64,000 bases of DNA from Opeltia flavorubescens (taxonomy: Eukaryota > Ascomycota > Lecanoromycetes > Teloschistales > Teloschistaceae), in contig KE546972.1 in NCBI GenBank assembly GCA_000442125.1, positions 186,001 through 250,000 on the forward strand, in the 5' to 3' direction. Both the position numbers and the translations under genes were made by a program. Under the pieces are notes generated by a model. It searched no databases. It saw only the letters and a list, made by a program, of their open reading frames with translations, and had not been told where the DNA came from. Positions 1-11,173 of the stretch are shown one piece after another. How positions within the stretch are numbered: position 1 is the first letter of the stretch; every line of letters begins with the position of its first letter.

Positions 1-3000
1 AAATTCATGGTGAAGTGGAGCAGTCCCCGATTAATTTTCTTGAGGATACAAACACGGTTGTTGCGGAGCAAGAGCAGCACCCTGGAGTAACCGATCATCG
101 GGTCAATTCGTTCCGCTTAGAGCCAAAACAACCTTTCATGGAGAGACTCATGACATGGCTTTGGGGACCAGTGAATCCGGAATCAGCAGAGGCCGGACAG
201 CATACAGCAGGTGATGATGAACATATTGTGCGAGATTTAGCAAACGAAGCACCCTTCATCCCTATGGAAAATGGGCAGCCATTGATTAATGGAGAGGAGC
301 AAGAAGACGGGAATAATCGTGATGCACCAGAAGCTGCCCAAGATCCGCAAGTGGCTGAAGCAGCCATTCAGGCAGGGCTTGATCCTAATGAAGCAGAAGC
401 TGCTGAAGAGGTAGAAGACCTCGAGGGTGTCATGGAGCTCGTTGGCATGCAAGGTCCAATTGCTGGTCTCATCCAAAACGGCATGTTCTGCGCAGTACTC
501 GTCTCGTTAACAATCCTCGTTGCTATTTGGATACCTTACATCATGGGAAAGCTATTTTTTATCATCCTCGCCAACCCGGTCTCACTCCTGTTGAAAATGC
601 CGCTTCGATGGGCATCCAGCTCAGCAGACTTGCTTTCCGATGCGTTGATCTTCAGTGTCACTTGCTCATACTACTGGATTGCCATAACGGTGAGCTTTCT
701 ATGCTCTCCAGCTAGGAAATTCGACTTCATAGCTCGTCTGCTGGACGGAGAAGAAGTACTAGCAGATGTTGCTAAAGCTTACGCTGAGAAATCTCTGGGA
801 CGCTTGACCGAGGCTTTTACAGGAACAAGTGGCAGTCTATCTGAATCTGACATTCCCACCTTCTCCATCGTCGCTCATGAATCCCTGCAATCCCTACAGC
901 GACACCTCGCAGCTATCCTCGAATCAATCATGACTTCTGCAATGGCTTTTTGCACCTTAGATCCGAAATCCAACTCTATAAACGCCGGATCATACCAAGA
1001 CTTTGGCAATTGGCAGGCCTTTCAAGAACTCTTAGCTGTCGTTCCGATGAAGTTGAACTTTCTCTCCAGCATTGCCGTTACATGGCCTCAGAGCGTCACC
1101 ACGTGGCTCCTATCACTTAGACAAGTCAATTTCCTACGGCTAAGTGTGAGCATACCTCAAAGAACGCAGCCGCTGGACTATAAGCTCGCATTCTGGGATT
1201 CGAAAGATCGAGCTATAGCTGTCATATTTGGCTATCTGCTCTTCGCTATCCTTGCGGTCCTCTACCTTCAGCTGAGCCGTGTTTTCCGCAACAAGAGGGA
1301 AGCCAGCAAGGCCGAAGGCGTTTTGGCCGAAGTGCTCTATCAAGCGGGCGGAGTCACGAAAGTCATCCTGATCATCAGCATCGAAATGATCGTATTTCCT
1401 TTGTACTGTGGCTTCTTGCTCGATGTGGCGTTGCTGCCATTATTCCGCGATGTCACCCTCCTGTCACGCCTGGAATTCATGGTCAGCTCCCCCTACACGT
1501 CTCTTTTTGTACACTGGTTTGTGGGCACGTGCTACATGTTCCATTTCGCCCTATTCGTTTCTATGTGCCGCAAGATTATGCGGAGTGGTGTATTATATTT
1601 CATTCGGGATCCTGATGATCCCACTTTCCATCCGGTCCGGGACGTGCTTGAACGGAGCGTCTTTACGCAGTTGGGCAAAATCGCATTTAGTGCATTGGTG
1701 TATGGGGGTCTTGTCATCATCTGTCTCGGTGGCGTCGTATGGGGTATTTCGTCGGCATTCGAAGGCGTTTTCCCGATCCATTGGTCCTCCAACGAACCGG
1801 TTTTGGAATACCCGGTAGATCTTCTTTGCTACAACCTCATCGTGCCGCTTGCAGCCAAATACTTCCGACCTTCAGATGTATTGGGCGAGTTGTATGCTTG
1901 GTGGTTCAAGAAATGTGCGCGGGGCTTGCGACTGTCGCACTTTCTATTTTGGGACAAGAAATCGGATGAGGAAGGACGTCATATCAGGCGTACATGGAAA
2001 GATTTATTCACCGGCCAGAATGGCGATACAGACAAGCCAGTGATAGGGGCTGATCGGCAACAGCTCGCTGAAGATCGAGAGCTGAACGCCTTTTTCTTGC
2101 GGGACGGCAGATACGTTCGGGCACCAGCCTCCGACCAAGTCCGCATCCCCAAAGGCGCCCACACCTTTGTCGAGGTTGACGAAGCTGGCAATCGTATAGA
2201 TGGTCAGCCAGACAATGATCAAGGATTGCACGGGCGCAATAACGACCAATTCGCGACATTCTACATACCACCATACTTCCGCTTCCGTGTCGCTGCCTTC
2301 ATTTTCCTCCTATGGCTCTTCACAGCAGTTACCGGCGTATGCGTAACCATCGTCCCCTTACTCTTCGGCCGTTACGCATTTTCTTACCTCTTCCCTTCCC
2401 ACACTCGCATGAACGATGTTTACGCATTTTCTATTGGGATCAATCTGCTCAGTGGTCTAGCCTTCCTTCTCATCAAGTCCCCGTACGTATTCAGTCAGCT
2501 TCGACGAGCTCTAGTACCTTCTTACGGCTCGACTGCGCATGAGCGTATCCGCCAAATCCTTGAATACTCAGGCCGATTTCTCCGCTTTGTGTACACGTAT
2601 GGCGCCTTTGCTCTCCTACTGCCCAGCCTCTGCGCTTTCATCTTCGAATTCTACCTTGTCGCCCCGCTGCACACATACCTCAGCGAAGGCACCGCAGACC
2701 AACATACAATTTACTTCATCCAAGACTGGACTCTCGGAGTCTTGTTCGTGCAATTGGTTGGGCAGCTGATCCTACACCGTGAACAATCTCGACCGGCCAT
2801 TGCCCTGCGGAATATCGTTCGAAACGGCTGGGCGAATCCTGACGCTCGTCTTGCTACACGCGGTTTCATCTTTCCGGCAATAGTACTCACCATGATTCTA
2901 CTATTGGCTCCACTTGGTCTAGGATGGCTGGTGAATGAACACCTATTCAAAGGAGAGGATGAGCTCAGGACTGCAGTCTTCCGCTATAGCTATCCGGGTG

Positions 3001-3170
3001 TGCTCATGCTGGCTGATTGGGCCGTGGCGCTTTACTATGCGGCCAAGGTTTTCAAGGGTTGGAAGAGGAGGATTCGGGATGAGGTGTACTTGATCGGTGA
3101 GCGGTTACATAATTTTGGGGAGAGGAGGACGACGGGGAATTCGGTTGGGGGGACGAGGGTTGGTATGTGA
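1..3170 (+). CDS. DOA10: ERAD E3 ubiquitin ligase Doa10/SSM4 (TEB4), C-terminal part
   Basis: The frame is open from the window edge, so the N-terminal RING-CH domain lies outside. About 1055 residues are visible, ending at a TGA at 3168-3170 with no intron seen. Roughly a dozen hydrophobic segments are spread along it. The first pair, near residues 155-195, carries a GxIxxLIxxG-like loop and matches the conserved TEB4-Doa10 region of the family. An acidic, low-complexity stretch precedes it, and a long cytosolic loop separates the two membrane halves. In the family, Doa10 is a polytopic ER and inner-nuclear-membrane ligase that works with Ubc6 and Ubc7 to ubiquitinate cytosolic, nuclear and tail-anchored degrons. 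I infer the same role here. The assignment rests on topology and local sequence resemblance; the missing RING means catalytic residues cannot be checked. Confidence 0.85.
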   Translation, partial: IHGEVEQSPINFLEDTNTVVAEQEQHPGVTDHRVNSFRLEPKQPFMERLMTWLWGPVNPESAEAGQHTAGDDEHIVRDLANEAPFIPMENGQPLINGEEQEDGNNRDAPEAAQDPQVAEAAIQAGLDPNEAEAAEEVEDLEGVMELVGMQGPIAGLIQNGMFCAVLVSLTILVAIWIPYIMGKLFFIILANPVSLLLKMPLRWASSSADLLSDALIFSVTCSYYWIAITVSFLCSPARKFDFIARLLDGEEVLADVAKAYAEKSLGRLTEAFTGTSGSLSESDIPTFSIVAHESLQSLQRHLAAILESIMTSAMAFCTLDPKSNSINAGSYQDFGNWQAFQELLAVVPMKLNFLSSIAVTWPQSVTTWLLSLRQVNFLRLSVSIPQRTQPLDYKLAFWDSKDRAIAVIFGYLLFAILAVLYLQLSRVFRNKREASKAEGVLAEVLYQAGGVTKVILIISIEMIVFPLYCGFLLDVALLPLFRDVTLLSRLEFMVSSPYTSLFVHWFVGTCYMFHFALFVSMCRKIMRSGVLYFIRDPDDPTFHPVRDVLERSVFTQLGKIAFSALVYGGLVIICLGGVVWGISSAFEGVFPIHWSSNEPVLEYPVDLLCYNLIVPLAAKYFRPSDVLGELYAWWFKKCARGLRLSHFLFWDKKSDEEGRHIRRTWKDLFTGQNGDTDKPVIGADRQQLAEDRELNAFFLRDGRYVRAPASDQVRIPKGAHTFVEVDEAGNRIDGQPDNDQGLHGRNNDQFATFYIPPYFRFRVAAFIFLLWLFTAVTGVCVTIVPLLFGRYAFSYLFPSHTRMNDVYAFSIGINLLSGLAFLLIKSPYVFSQLRRALVPSYGSTAHERIRQILEYSGRFLRFVYTYGAFALLLPSLCAFIFEFYLVAPLHTYLSEGTADQHTIYFIQDWTLGVLFVQLVGQLILHREQSRPAIALRNIVRNGWANPDARLATRGFIFPAIVLTMILLLAPLGLGWLVNEHLFKGEDELRTAVFRYSYPGVLMLADWAVALYYAAKVFKGWKRRIRDEVYLIGERLHNFGERRTTGNSVGGTRVGM

Positions 3171-4795
3171 GATATTGAACATGGGTTTGGACATTATCAA
3201 GTAGCAGTCATTGGCGTTTGGGGAGTTGGGATGATGGCTATTACTTTAGCAACTCAATTCATTTTTTTGAATGTGTATGATGTAGAGAGTCATCTCGACA
3301 TGATTAGATACGTGTGTGTGCTCTACTCTTTTAGTGGAGTTACCGTGTGACCATGTCTGGCTGCCTCTCCCCTCGTCTACAATCCCACAGAACCCAGGCT
3401 ATGAGTTGATTTTTGCTGCGAATGACTGGTTTACAAGCTTGCTTGTTTCTGAATTTTTGGACATTGAGGTAACGTATTCCATTCCTACTTTCCATTTCCT
3501 TTACTATTAGTAAAGTCGAGATGTCGATGTTTTTGATACTTCAGGGATGGGTGGGGGGGGGGGCGGGTTTGGATTTGGTATCTGGTGGAGATCTGGAAGG
3601 ATAGATCTTTTTTTTTTTCTTCTTTTTCGTTAATTTATTGGAAAAGCAAGGGTCTGCGGAAAATCTTTGGCGGTTATTCTTTCTTAACTTTAATCTTTTC
3701 TTCTCTTTCTTTTTTTTCTGCTTTTCGCCCGATAGGAGTCCACTATCTAACAAGCAAACCAGAACCACTCATAAAAACGAAATAAATTGGCTTGACTACA
3801 TAAAAAGTGATTCATAACTATCCCCCACTGTTGAATGATGTGCTCCTTTATCTCCTCTTTGCACAGACTCTCCTCAGCCTGTATTACAATTATGGAATTT
3901 AGACGTTGTTCCCCCACCCTTCGGCCTTTTCTTTTCCCAATTCTAACCCTTTATCCAAAATCCAAAGAAGTAGGGGTTCCCCAATGCAAATTAACAACTT
4001 CCTGTAAAATCGGACCAAGAGCCAGCTTGATGGCGGACACGAGAGAGAGAAAAAGACACCATGGCATATTGAATATCTCAGCTCCGGGCGTACAAGGCTA
4101 GTCACGTGGGAGGCTTAACACATCGGGGAAAAAAACAATGGAGGGGTGTGCTATCCTCGGTACCGAGGGAAAAAATCAACCTCCGGTCGAACGACTAGCA
4201 GAAAACATCCAAAAGCCAGCGAAAGAATTACACTAATTTCTTCCTTAAATTTCATATTGATAGAATATACATCGCATCCATCCATCCTATACAAATCCAT
4301 GAATCCCAATAAAACTACCAGCATATCCCTGTTCGGTAGATAATCCAAATATGTCACACTCAAATAAATCCCATACCGAATCCCATCACAAACTTTGGAT
4401 AAAACAAAAAGCCTCCAACGCCCTGCTGAGAAAACCCTTGAACGCATTACCATTCTGTCGAGGGGACGAAGCCGTCAGCCTCCAGGGCCTCCTCTTTCTT
4501 CCTTCCCTAGAGTCCGTGAGGACTAGATTGTATTCCTGTATCAAAACCTGAGCCAGACTCGGTTTTTGCCACGGCAAAATGCATCCGTCCGAATCGTTCA
4601 TGTACCAGTAGAAACCAAACCAAGTCAATATAATTACCGAAGAAACCATCCACAAAATAGAAATACCAGAGTAAGGAGTGAAAGGCCGGCTCTTGTGTTA
4701 TCAAGCGACGGGGCCTCTCACGCAGCTCCCTGTCTCGTGCTCATGGGCGGAATTGCGAAACACCAAGGCCTCTTGGAAGGTCTTCCTCTGGTTTC
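3171..4795. other. Intergenic region between convergent gene ends
   Basis: This region lies between the Doa10 stop and the homeobox stop on the other strand. It holds a G-run near 3546-3562 and T-rich tracts at about 3605-3720, but no ORF with coding character or recognisable element. It probably carries the two 3' UTRs. Confidence 0.6.
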
Positions 4796-6001
4796 TCATT
4801 TCCCCTTGGCTTTTCCCGGAGAATTTCCGTCTGAAGGACTCCGACTGCTGCTCGCCCGATGAGCTTTAAATTCACTCTCCTGTTCGGCTTGTCGGAGCAG
4901 TCGCGGCATATTCCTTCTCCGGGCATTGATGAACCAATTGCTGACCTGTTTGTCCGCTGCATAGCCAGTCAGCAAGTGTCATTAATAGATCAATGACGCG
5001 ACCAGTCAAACACATGGTAGCGAGTATTTCGATAAAACACTAAGCAATTACCAGGAACACCTACTGAGGTTGGTTTCCCGTATGAGCTGCTGCTTTTGTT
5101 CCTCGTTGGGATACGCATGATCAAGATGGTCATGAAGCCAAGAGCGAAGGACATCGGTCGTTTGCTTTGGAAGATTGCCGCGCCGCTTCTTGTTCGACTT
5201 TTCGCCCACCTCAACGTTTTGAAACTCCACTGGACGTCCCATCTGTGCATGGGGATCGTGAGGATGAGGTGCGTAGCCAGTATATGAGTAGCGAGGATCC
5301 ATATGCATTGCCTCTGGAGGCACAGTCTGGGAATAATGGTTACCCAAAGATGATCGAACGTTTGGATTGATTGGCGGCAGTTGAGGCTGTACGCCGGATG
5401 CTGCCGATTGCGTAAGGGTATAGATTGGAGGTAGAGACCCAGGTCCTGGGGGTCTGCCATTTACGGGCGGGCCTCGCTCTGGGGTCCGGACTCGAGGGAC
5501 AGCAGTGACCGACGAGGTTAAGCTCCGGCTGTCAGAGTAAGGGGATGAAGAGGACGGTGAGCCGCTATTGCGACTTGGGGGCCCCGAATGCATTGGCAGC
5601 TGCATTTCAGATTGTATTCTTGATCGATCATAGTAATCTTGCCGATGACTGTTAGAAGAGCGATGACTCGAAGAGGAACTGCTACTTGTAGGGAAGCGAA
5701 CTCGGCTGTTCGGCGGAGAAGGCCCAATAGTAGGGGTTGTTGGGTAACGACGATCTGGACCAGGCGGATCATGATGCAGTTCCCGAGCGTACGCAGAATA
5801 GTTTCTGCCATCGGGATTGGTGCTACGGATTTCTGGGATCGCCTGGGTTCATATAAGCTGAAATTTCTCATAACAGCCATGGGCAGATTTCACCTCACGG
5901 AGCGACGGTAGACGGGTCTGACTTCCACTCGAACCAGGGATCGGGAGAGGAGTTGAGCTTTCTCGTCCACGTTTATCATTCGGTGAAGATGGCCCCCTCA
6001 T
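4796..6001 (-). CDS. TALE-type homeobox transcription factor
   Basis: Three exons fit exactly: 6001-5894, 5842-5065 and 4956-4796, giving 348 residues. Introns of 51 and 108 nt have GTGAAA and GTAGGT donors and CAG acceptors; the second is phase 1 and falls inside the homeodomain. The N-terminal 250 residues are Ser/Pro-rich and probably disordered. The homeodomain lies at about 252-312. It begins with a KKRRGNLPK arm, has the three-residue loop extension region (HAYPNEEQ) typical of TALE/KN homeodomains, and ends in helix 3 NWFINARRR at 302-310. A short Ser-rich basic tail follows. Filamentous ascomycetes have several such factors, some controlling conidiation or fruiting. I cannot tell which orthologue this is. 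The roughly 5 kb of gene-free DNA upstream would suit a developmentally regulated gene. Confidence 0.88.
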
Positions 6002-9000
6002 GGTACGTTCCGTCCAATGCCTGCTCATGTTTGCGGTGGTTATGACGCGTGGACCCGTCCGAAAGGAAACCTCGAGGAAAAGTCAAGTCAGTATCAGGAT
6101 GCATGAAAACGTGTGTGTTTCTGAATATAGATGTGCAAGCATCCTCGTGCTATGTGGTCGAAGGGTATTTTTGGTTATACGTCAACAATTGACGCTCATG
6201 TCATACAGGAACGCAAAACAAGGGATAATCAAAGAAAGTCAGCCAACACAAAAACAACCTTTGAAAAGAAACATGAAGACAATCGAAACATATGACACTG
6301 AACTCACTTAAGTTTGACTTTTGTCTAACCAAATTGCATATGACTGGCTACACACGGAGAAACGTCACGGCTTTATCTGATATTCGGCGAGCCTCTATCA
6401 AGGATATGTTGATTTATTCGGCTGGTATGGTAGGTTTGGAATGTTGGCAAATTTGGCCACGTCCCCGAACAAGTCCTATTGCCGCCTTGCAGTGTCTGGC
6501 TTGAATTGAGGTGATCAAGCCAAGGAAGGTTTGAGCTCAGAAGCCCCAAATAGGAAGCATGCAAGATGATCTCAGTGACGCTCGCCTCGGAAGATTGATA
6601 GCTGCACAATGCAAGATACCGCGCTTCCTGGACGGGATGTGATTGTGTAGGTGTGAAAACATCAGCCATTGTCCGGGAGGGGTGGGCAGAAGTAACGGGT
6701 TCCAACGCACCGACCACACGGCGGAACCTAAAGTGTCTTTGACAGATCGGATGGCGCCAGTGTACCAAGGAGGATGAAGGCGTCATTTAGGTCCGAGAGG
6801 TGGTCTTCCAGTGGATATTGGGCGTCTTGAGCCATTGATCCGAATGAGGTTGCTAAAGTAGTGTGATGTCGTCTGACGCTTGACACCACCATGGATGCTC
6901 GAGTCAGCTGAAGGATAACCGTTCACAAAAGACGGTGAGGGCATGCGTCCGTTTACGTGTTACGTTTAAATTTAGTTGCCACCCGCCTCGTGCTTGTACT
7001 CCCTCGACGCGTGTGTAAGATGCGGGCTCCTGACGATCCTCCCGGTTTGGACAGCAGCTCGAGTCGTAGACGTTCGAAACGAGTGGCCTAGGGCGGGACA
7101 AGACGATGTAACAGTGGACGAAGCAAAAGCAAGCGGATATCGGAGCTATTGTCGACATGGTAGTTCGAATATGGAGGGAGTAAGTAAAGCCTATGAGCCA
7201 GCTGTTGGAGCAGGCCGCAGTTGAACCAATTATGGACCAGCAGGGAAGTCGTCCGAGTGCGAGGGCAATAGCGCGTAGGATTTGGAAGGGACCAAGGCTC
7301 CGTCAAGGTCGGCGGCGCTGGGAGAGAGTAATTGTTAGTCTTGCGTCACTGCTTGGTCGCCAGGGCCGGCCCTGGTTCGAAGCAAGCATGTTGAGTCCCG
7401 AGGCCCAAGTGTTCGGCGAATTGGAGAGACTATCGAGCTCAAGCGGACAGTAACATCGCTTGGTTGATCCATTCCATGATCCGGCCATGTGGCCATGCCT
7501 GGCTAAGTCGGCAAGTCACGCATCCTTAAGGACTTAGAGGCGGTAAAGTGACGAGGAGCTAAGTCGCTGCTAGCATAGCTTGAGTTTGAGCGCCGCTTCT
7601 CATGCAAGTCATCTGCCCTTTAATCCACAATCCTCTATCAGGGTTTATTGGATGGATGTATCTGAAATCATTTTGGTGCTAGATTAGATAGTATCAGCTC
7701 TTGATATAGGAGAAGATGGTTTAGCAGCTTGTTAGGGGAGTTCTTGACAGGCTGAGCATGCTTGTACCTGCCTCATCTCGATTGCCTCTTTCGAGGCTGA
7801 GTAGGAGGACTTCCTATTCTCGATTATGCGCCCAGCTAGATCGAGCAAGGCCGCCACGGGCTTCCTAGTGGGCGATCCAGCAGCGGCCGATTCGGATTAG
7901 ACGAAATGACTTTGTCGGCAATCGCTCCTCGATGACTTGTGGGGTTTGTTTGGGGGGATTGCGGTCGTGGCGGGCCAATCCTAGGAATGAAAGGATCTGA
8001 TGAGCCGCGAACGGGTGTGTGGGTCCCGATAATTACACCTCTAGGAGTGGGATGGAAATGCGAGTATCACTCTGGCAGTGATACTTCGACTAGAGAGAAT
8101 GAGCAATGGCTAAAGTGTGGAAGCTTCTCTTTCCAGAATTGATTACGTAGAAGAGATGGAACAATGTAGTTTAGGCATGTAGGTAAATTAAAAATCTCCG
8201 TCATAAGGCAGGAGCGTGTGTGTACCCCGTTTACCCTGAGAGAACCAAAACGGCAATCCAGGCAGGTTGCAGCTGCCAGATTCCCGGCTACCAGGTCATG
8301 CCCCTAGGCTAATTCGCTACCGCTCTTAGCTACATGAACCCAATTCTTCAGGTTGGAACATCTCTGTTCCTGAAATTAATGAATTGCCATGCTGACATCG
8401 CCGTCGCAGGACTTCTTGAACGATCAATCTTGCTCTTGCTTTCCAGACGATCGGAAGCTTATCGCCCCCCTGCACTCCAGATCTCTCCTGCCAGCCACCA
8501 CCCTAATGAAGCAACTCAGAGACCCTGCAGTGCTGATACCTGCCGCGAAAGCAGTGACGAAGATTCCAAATACCTCCAAATTCACCTTGCTCTGGGCAGG
8601 CTAGCTAAAACTGGTCACTGCCACCCCCCGACCAAGGCGTGAACCCCAGACGTGTGCTGGATGGTGAAAACCGGGATGAATACAAGTACAGGAATCGGCC
8701 CCACAATGGCTTGTCCTGGCCCGGACGCGGCGTCAGATCTACCGGCAGGCTTTCCTTGACAAGGTTTTCGACCTCTGACATCTTCGCCATCCTTCGTTCC
8801 GGCCGGTCTAGGCCCTTGCCATTTAGTCCGAGGCCCTCCGTATCCTTCGCACGACTTGACAAGAGCTGATCATTACTGCCGCAAGCTGTCAACTGCTAAT
8901 CTCATACATTCGAGCTCTTAGCCATGAGAACTACACACAGAGGTACCCCTTGAAAGAGCTTTACCATCCGGGCCATACTGAGCCTCGCTGCTGTCTACCA

Positions 9001-10735
9001 GAAGGGGAATATCATGGGGACTGGCGCTAGTGGAGCGGCATTGAATGATCGCTGAGCGGAGAAACCTCCTTAAATCCTGGCCAATGACCTGTTGGACCGT
9101 ACATTCTACTGAATGAAATTCATACAAGTACGAAGCTCCCCTTTCTGTTCAGAAATCAGGAGTCGGAGTCGCCGACTAAGTTTCACCATCTCCTTTATTT
9201 CACGGCAGTAAGTCCTACTAGCGACTGTGATGTACCCTACGGTCACCAGATGCCTCAACCTCTAAAGCAACGCCGTCTTTCCCGTCGAATGCGGCTTGCA
9301 AACTTTACCAACAATCGGCATTGATTTCCAGGTAGGAAGTTGGTCTGTCTATTGTAAGCCCGAGTATCTGCGATGGACTTGTTGGATCAGGCATACTCGT
9401 GGTGCTCCCTCACGTCGCACGCTTGTCTGCACGAAGGCAATTTTCTTTCATCGACTAGAAGCGACCAGTGACAGACAATGATTCATCTGGCGATTGAGTT
9501 TCTTCCCCCACGCCTAGAAATTAATTCAGCTTCCCACGATCCGTCATAGTGAGTGGTGATATTAATAAAAGCGGATCGATCTAGTATGACCGGCACAATC
9601 TGTCAGATGCAAGCCACAGTACGTCAAGGCTTTGAATTGGTGTGATCCATCTGTAGCCCGCCGAAGAGAGCCTCTGGTCTGGACTCATCTTTTCCCAAGC
9701 CATTAGAATGATGCCATGAGTTCCAATAAAGGGCGTCACAAATTTCATTTTGGCCGAGGGGGGTTGCGAGAGTAGAAACGCTCTGTGTGCGGTCGCCGGC
9801 CAGGCGATTATTCTACAAAACTGTATACACTGGCATATGCAGCTGGTGTGTCATTGAAGGTCTGCGTAGCATTTGGTGACATATGTGTGCCGAGTCTCAT
9901 CGTGCAGCTTCCCTACCGAACCGTGGTTGAGTCCCTGAGGTATGCCGCCATAATGCAGGTTCCTCTGCAGCTCAACGTCGACGCTTTGGATAGGGATATC
10001 AAGAACAGCGCATCCGTGTTCGGGGTTGATTGTCAATGAACGTGGATAACGAATAAAACTTCGTATGATAGGACATTTTCCGGATCTCGTACCGGCCCGG
10101 TCGCTTAGCTGCAGCACATGTTAAGCATCTGTAAAGTTTTCATCTCACAACCTTGTACAACTCAACGGGGCAGTGATGTACGTGAGCCCTAACGTGAGAA
10201 TTGACAGGATTAAGCGACAGGGGTATGCATATAACCGAAATCCAACGTTCTTCGAAGCTTCCGTTCCAGGAAATGATTGCTCAAAACCACATGGAAGCGA
10301 AGATCTCTATGCGTGACGATCTACATGTTGAAGATCTTCCGTACGATGACACTACTTTTCTTAATGATAAAGGGACCAGATGGCCGCGGAGGTATTAAGA
10401 CTTTCAACACGCGATCAATCGGATAGAACAAAGTGTTTCAGTAACACGATGTAACCCCTGGACCCTGTGGACGATCTACCATAAGGTTTGAAGATCTTCC
10501 CTTCGGTGTCATGAAGCAGCACCATGATTACCCGAGAAATCTCCGTCTCGTTCCTTCTCACGTTCCTAGCGTCCCTTATATGGCAAAGTCCACCAAGACT
10601 GACAATACGCGAATCTGGTGACTTAATTGAGCGGAACACGTCTCTTGAGAAGAGACAATGCTGTTCAATATTTGAATGGCTAAATCATGTGATGGTCTAA
10701 GTCTGTGGTGTTGAAGTTGGCTCAATGTAGCAAAG

Positions 10736-10770
10736 AAAGTGAATAGAGGCGAAATCGATACAACGACTTC
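10736..10770 (+). repeat. 35-bp dispersed repeat, copy 1
   Basis: It matches 18922-18956 at 33 of 35 positions. The core GAAATCGATACAACGACTTC (10751-10770) is an imperfect palindrome: GAAATCG and CGACTTC flank ATACAA. A diverged second TACAACGA unit follows at about 10780. It sits some 190 bp upstream of microprotein 1. Confidence 0.7.
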
Positions 10771-10915
10771 TATCTAAAGTACAACGATACTCGTAGATAA
10801 ATTCCTGAGGTAATCGAGCTATCGATTACACAGTAAACGTAGCGGTTGCCCCTTCCCCGATATTTCGCCGCACCAGCCAGTTCGCTCTTTCCACATTTCC
10901 GTCCATGATCACCTG

Positions 10916-10920
10916 TATAA
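10916..10920 (+). promoter_or_regulatory. TATA-like box of microprotein 1 / PDI-like unit
   Basis: TATAA lies 47 nt before the microprotein ATG. A similar TATAATA lies about 50 nt before microprotein 2, so both would have very short leaders in which the microprotein ATG comes first. This is inferred from position only. Confidence 0.4.
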
Positions 10921-10962
10921 GACAACGATCACGGTCTGTCCGACAGCATCATCAACATTATC

Positions 10963-11166
10963 ATGTCATCCATCCACACTGGCCTTGCGGTCAGTGCAGG
11001 TGTCTTTGGCGTTATCCTTATATACTTTATGTGCTTCAATTGTTATAAAGTCCATTATGAGAACAAGCGTGAACGTGAAGCGTCCCGCGCTAGCCAACCC
11101 GAGTAAGACCACATTTGTCCTCAATGATAATCACCTCTAATACACGTCTACTGCTCTAGACCTTGA
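10963..11166 (+). CDS. Microprotein 1: single-pass membrane peptide, first cistron upstream of PDI-like gene
   Basis: The unspliced frame 10963-11106 encodes 47 residues. A strong GTAAGA donor at 11103 and a CTAATAC branch with TAG acceptor at 11159 would replace the last codon and extend to TGA 11164-11166, giving 48 residues. A hydrophobic helix spans about residues 7-28 (core GVFGVILIYF, then NCYKVH) and is followed by a charged tail rich in Lys, Arg and Glu. The positive-inside rule puts the tail in the cytosol or matrix. The core matches microproteins 2 and 3 in pattern GxFGxxxxYxxxxNxY[KR][VI]H. The ATG has A at -3. Only 7 nt separate the spliced stop from the ATG of the PDI-like gene, so the two frames must share an mRNA if transcription starts at the TATA-like box. 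The function is unknown and no known small-protein family is recognised. Confidence 0.7.
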
Positions 11167-11173
11167 TGCCAAC

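Larger units (their letters stand above)
6002..10962. other. Long gene-free stretch upstream of the homeobox gene
   Basis: Nearly 5 kb lies between the start of the homeobox gene and microprotein 1. All frames are short and lack conserved motifs or plausible splice-linked coding segments. Base composition is near the window average and shows none of the TpA-rich skew seen in the transposon at 26-28 kb, so it does not look like a RIP-mutated repeat. I found no terminal repeats, tRNA or rRNA. It could hold a large promoter, a non-coding transcript or decayed sequence. Confidence 0.5.

Noticed and set aside
6373-6786. 137-codon minus-strand frame upstream of the homeobox gene
   Set aside because: No conserved motif, odd composition, and no splice partner.
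7360-7390. GGTTCGAA tRNA T-loop-like sequence
   Set aside because: No matching acceptor or anticodon stems around it; the nearby GGCCGGCC palindrome is not a tRNA arm.
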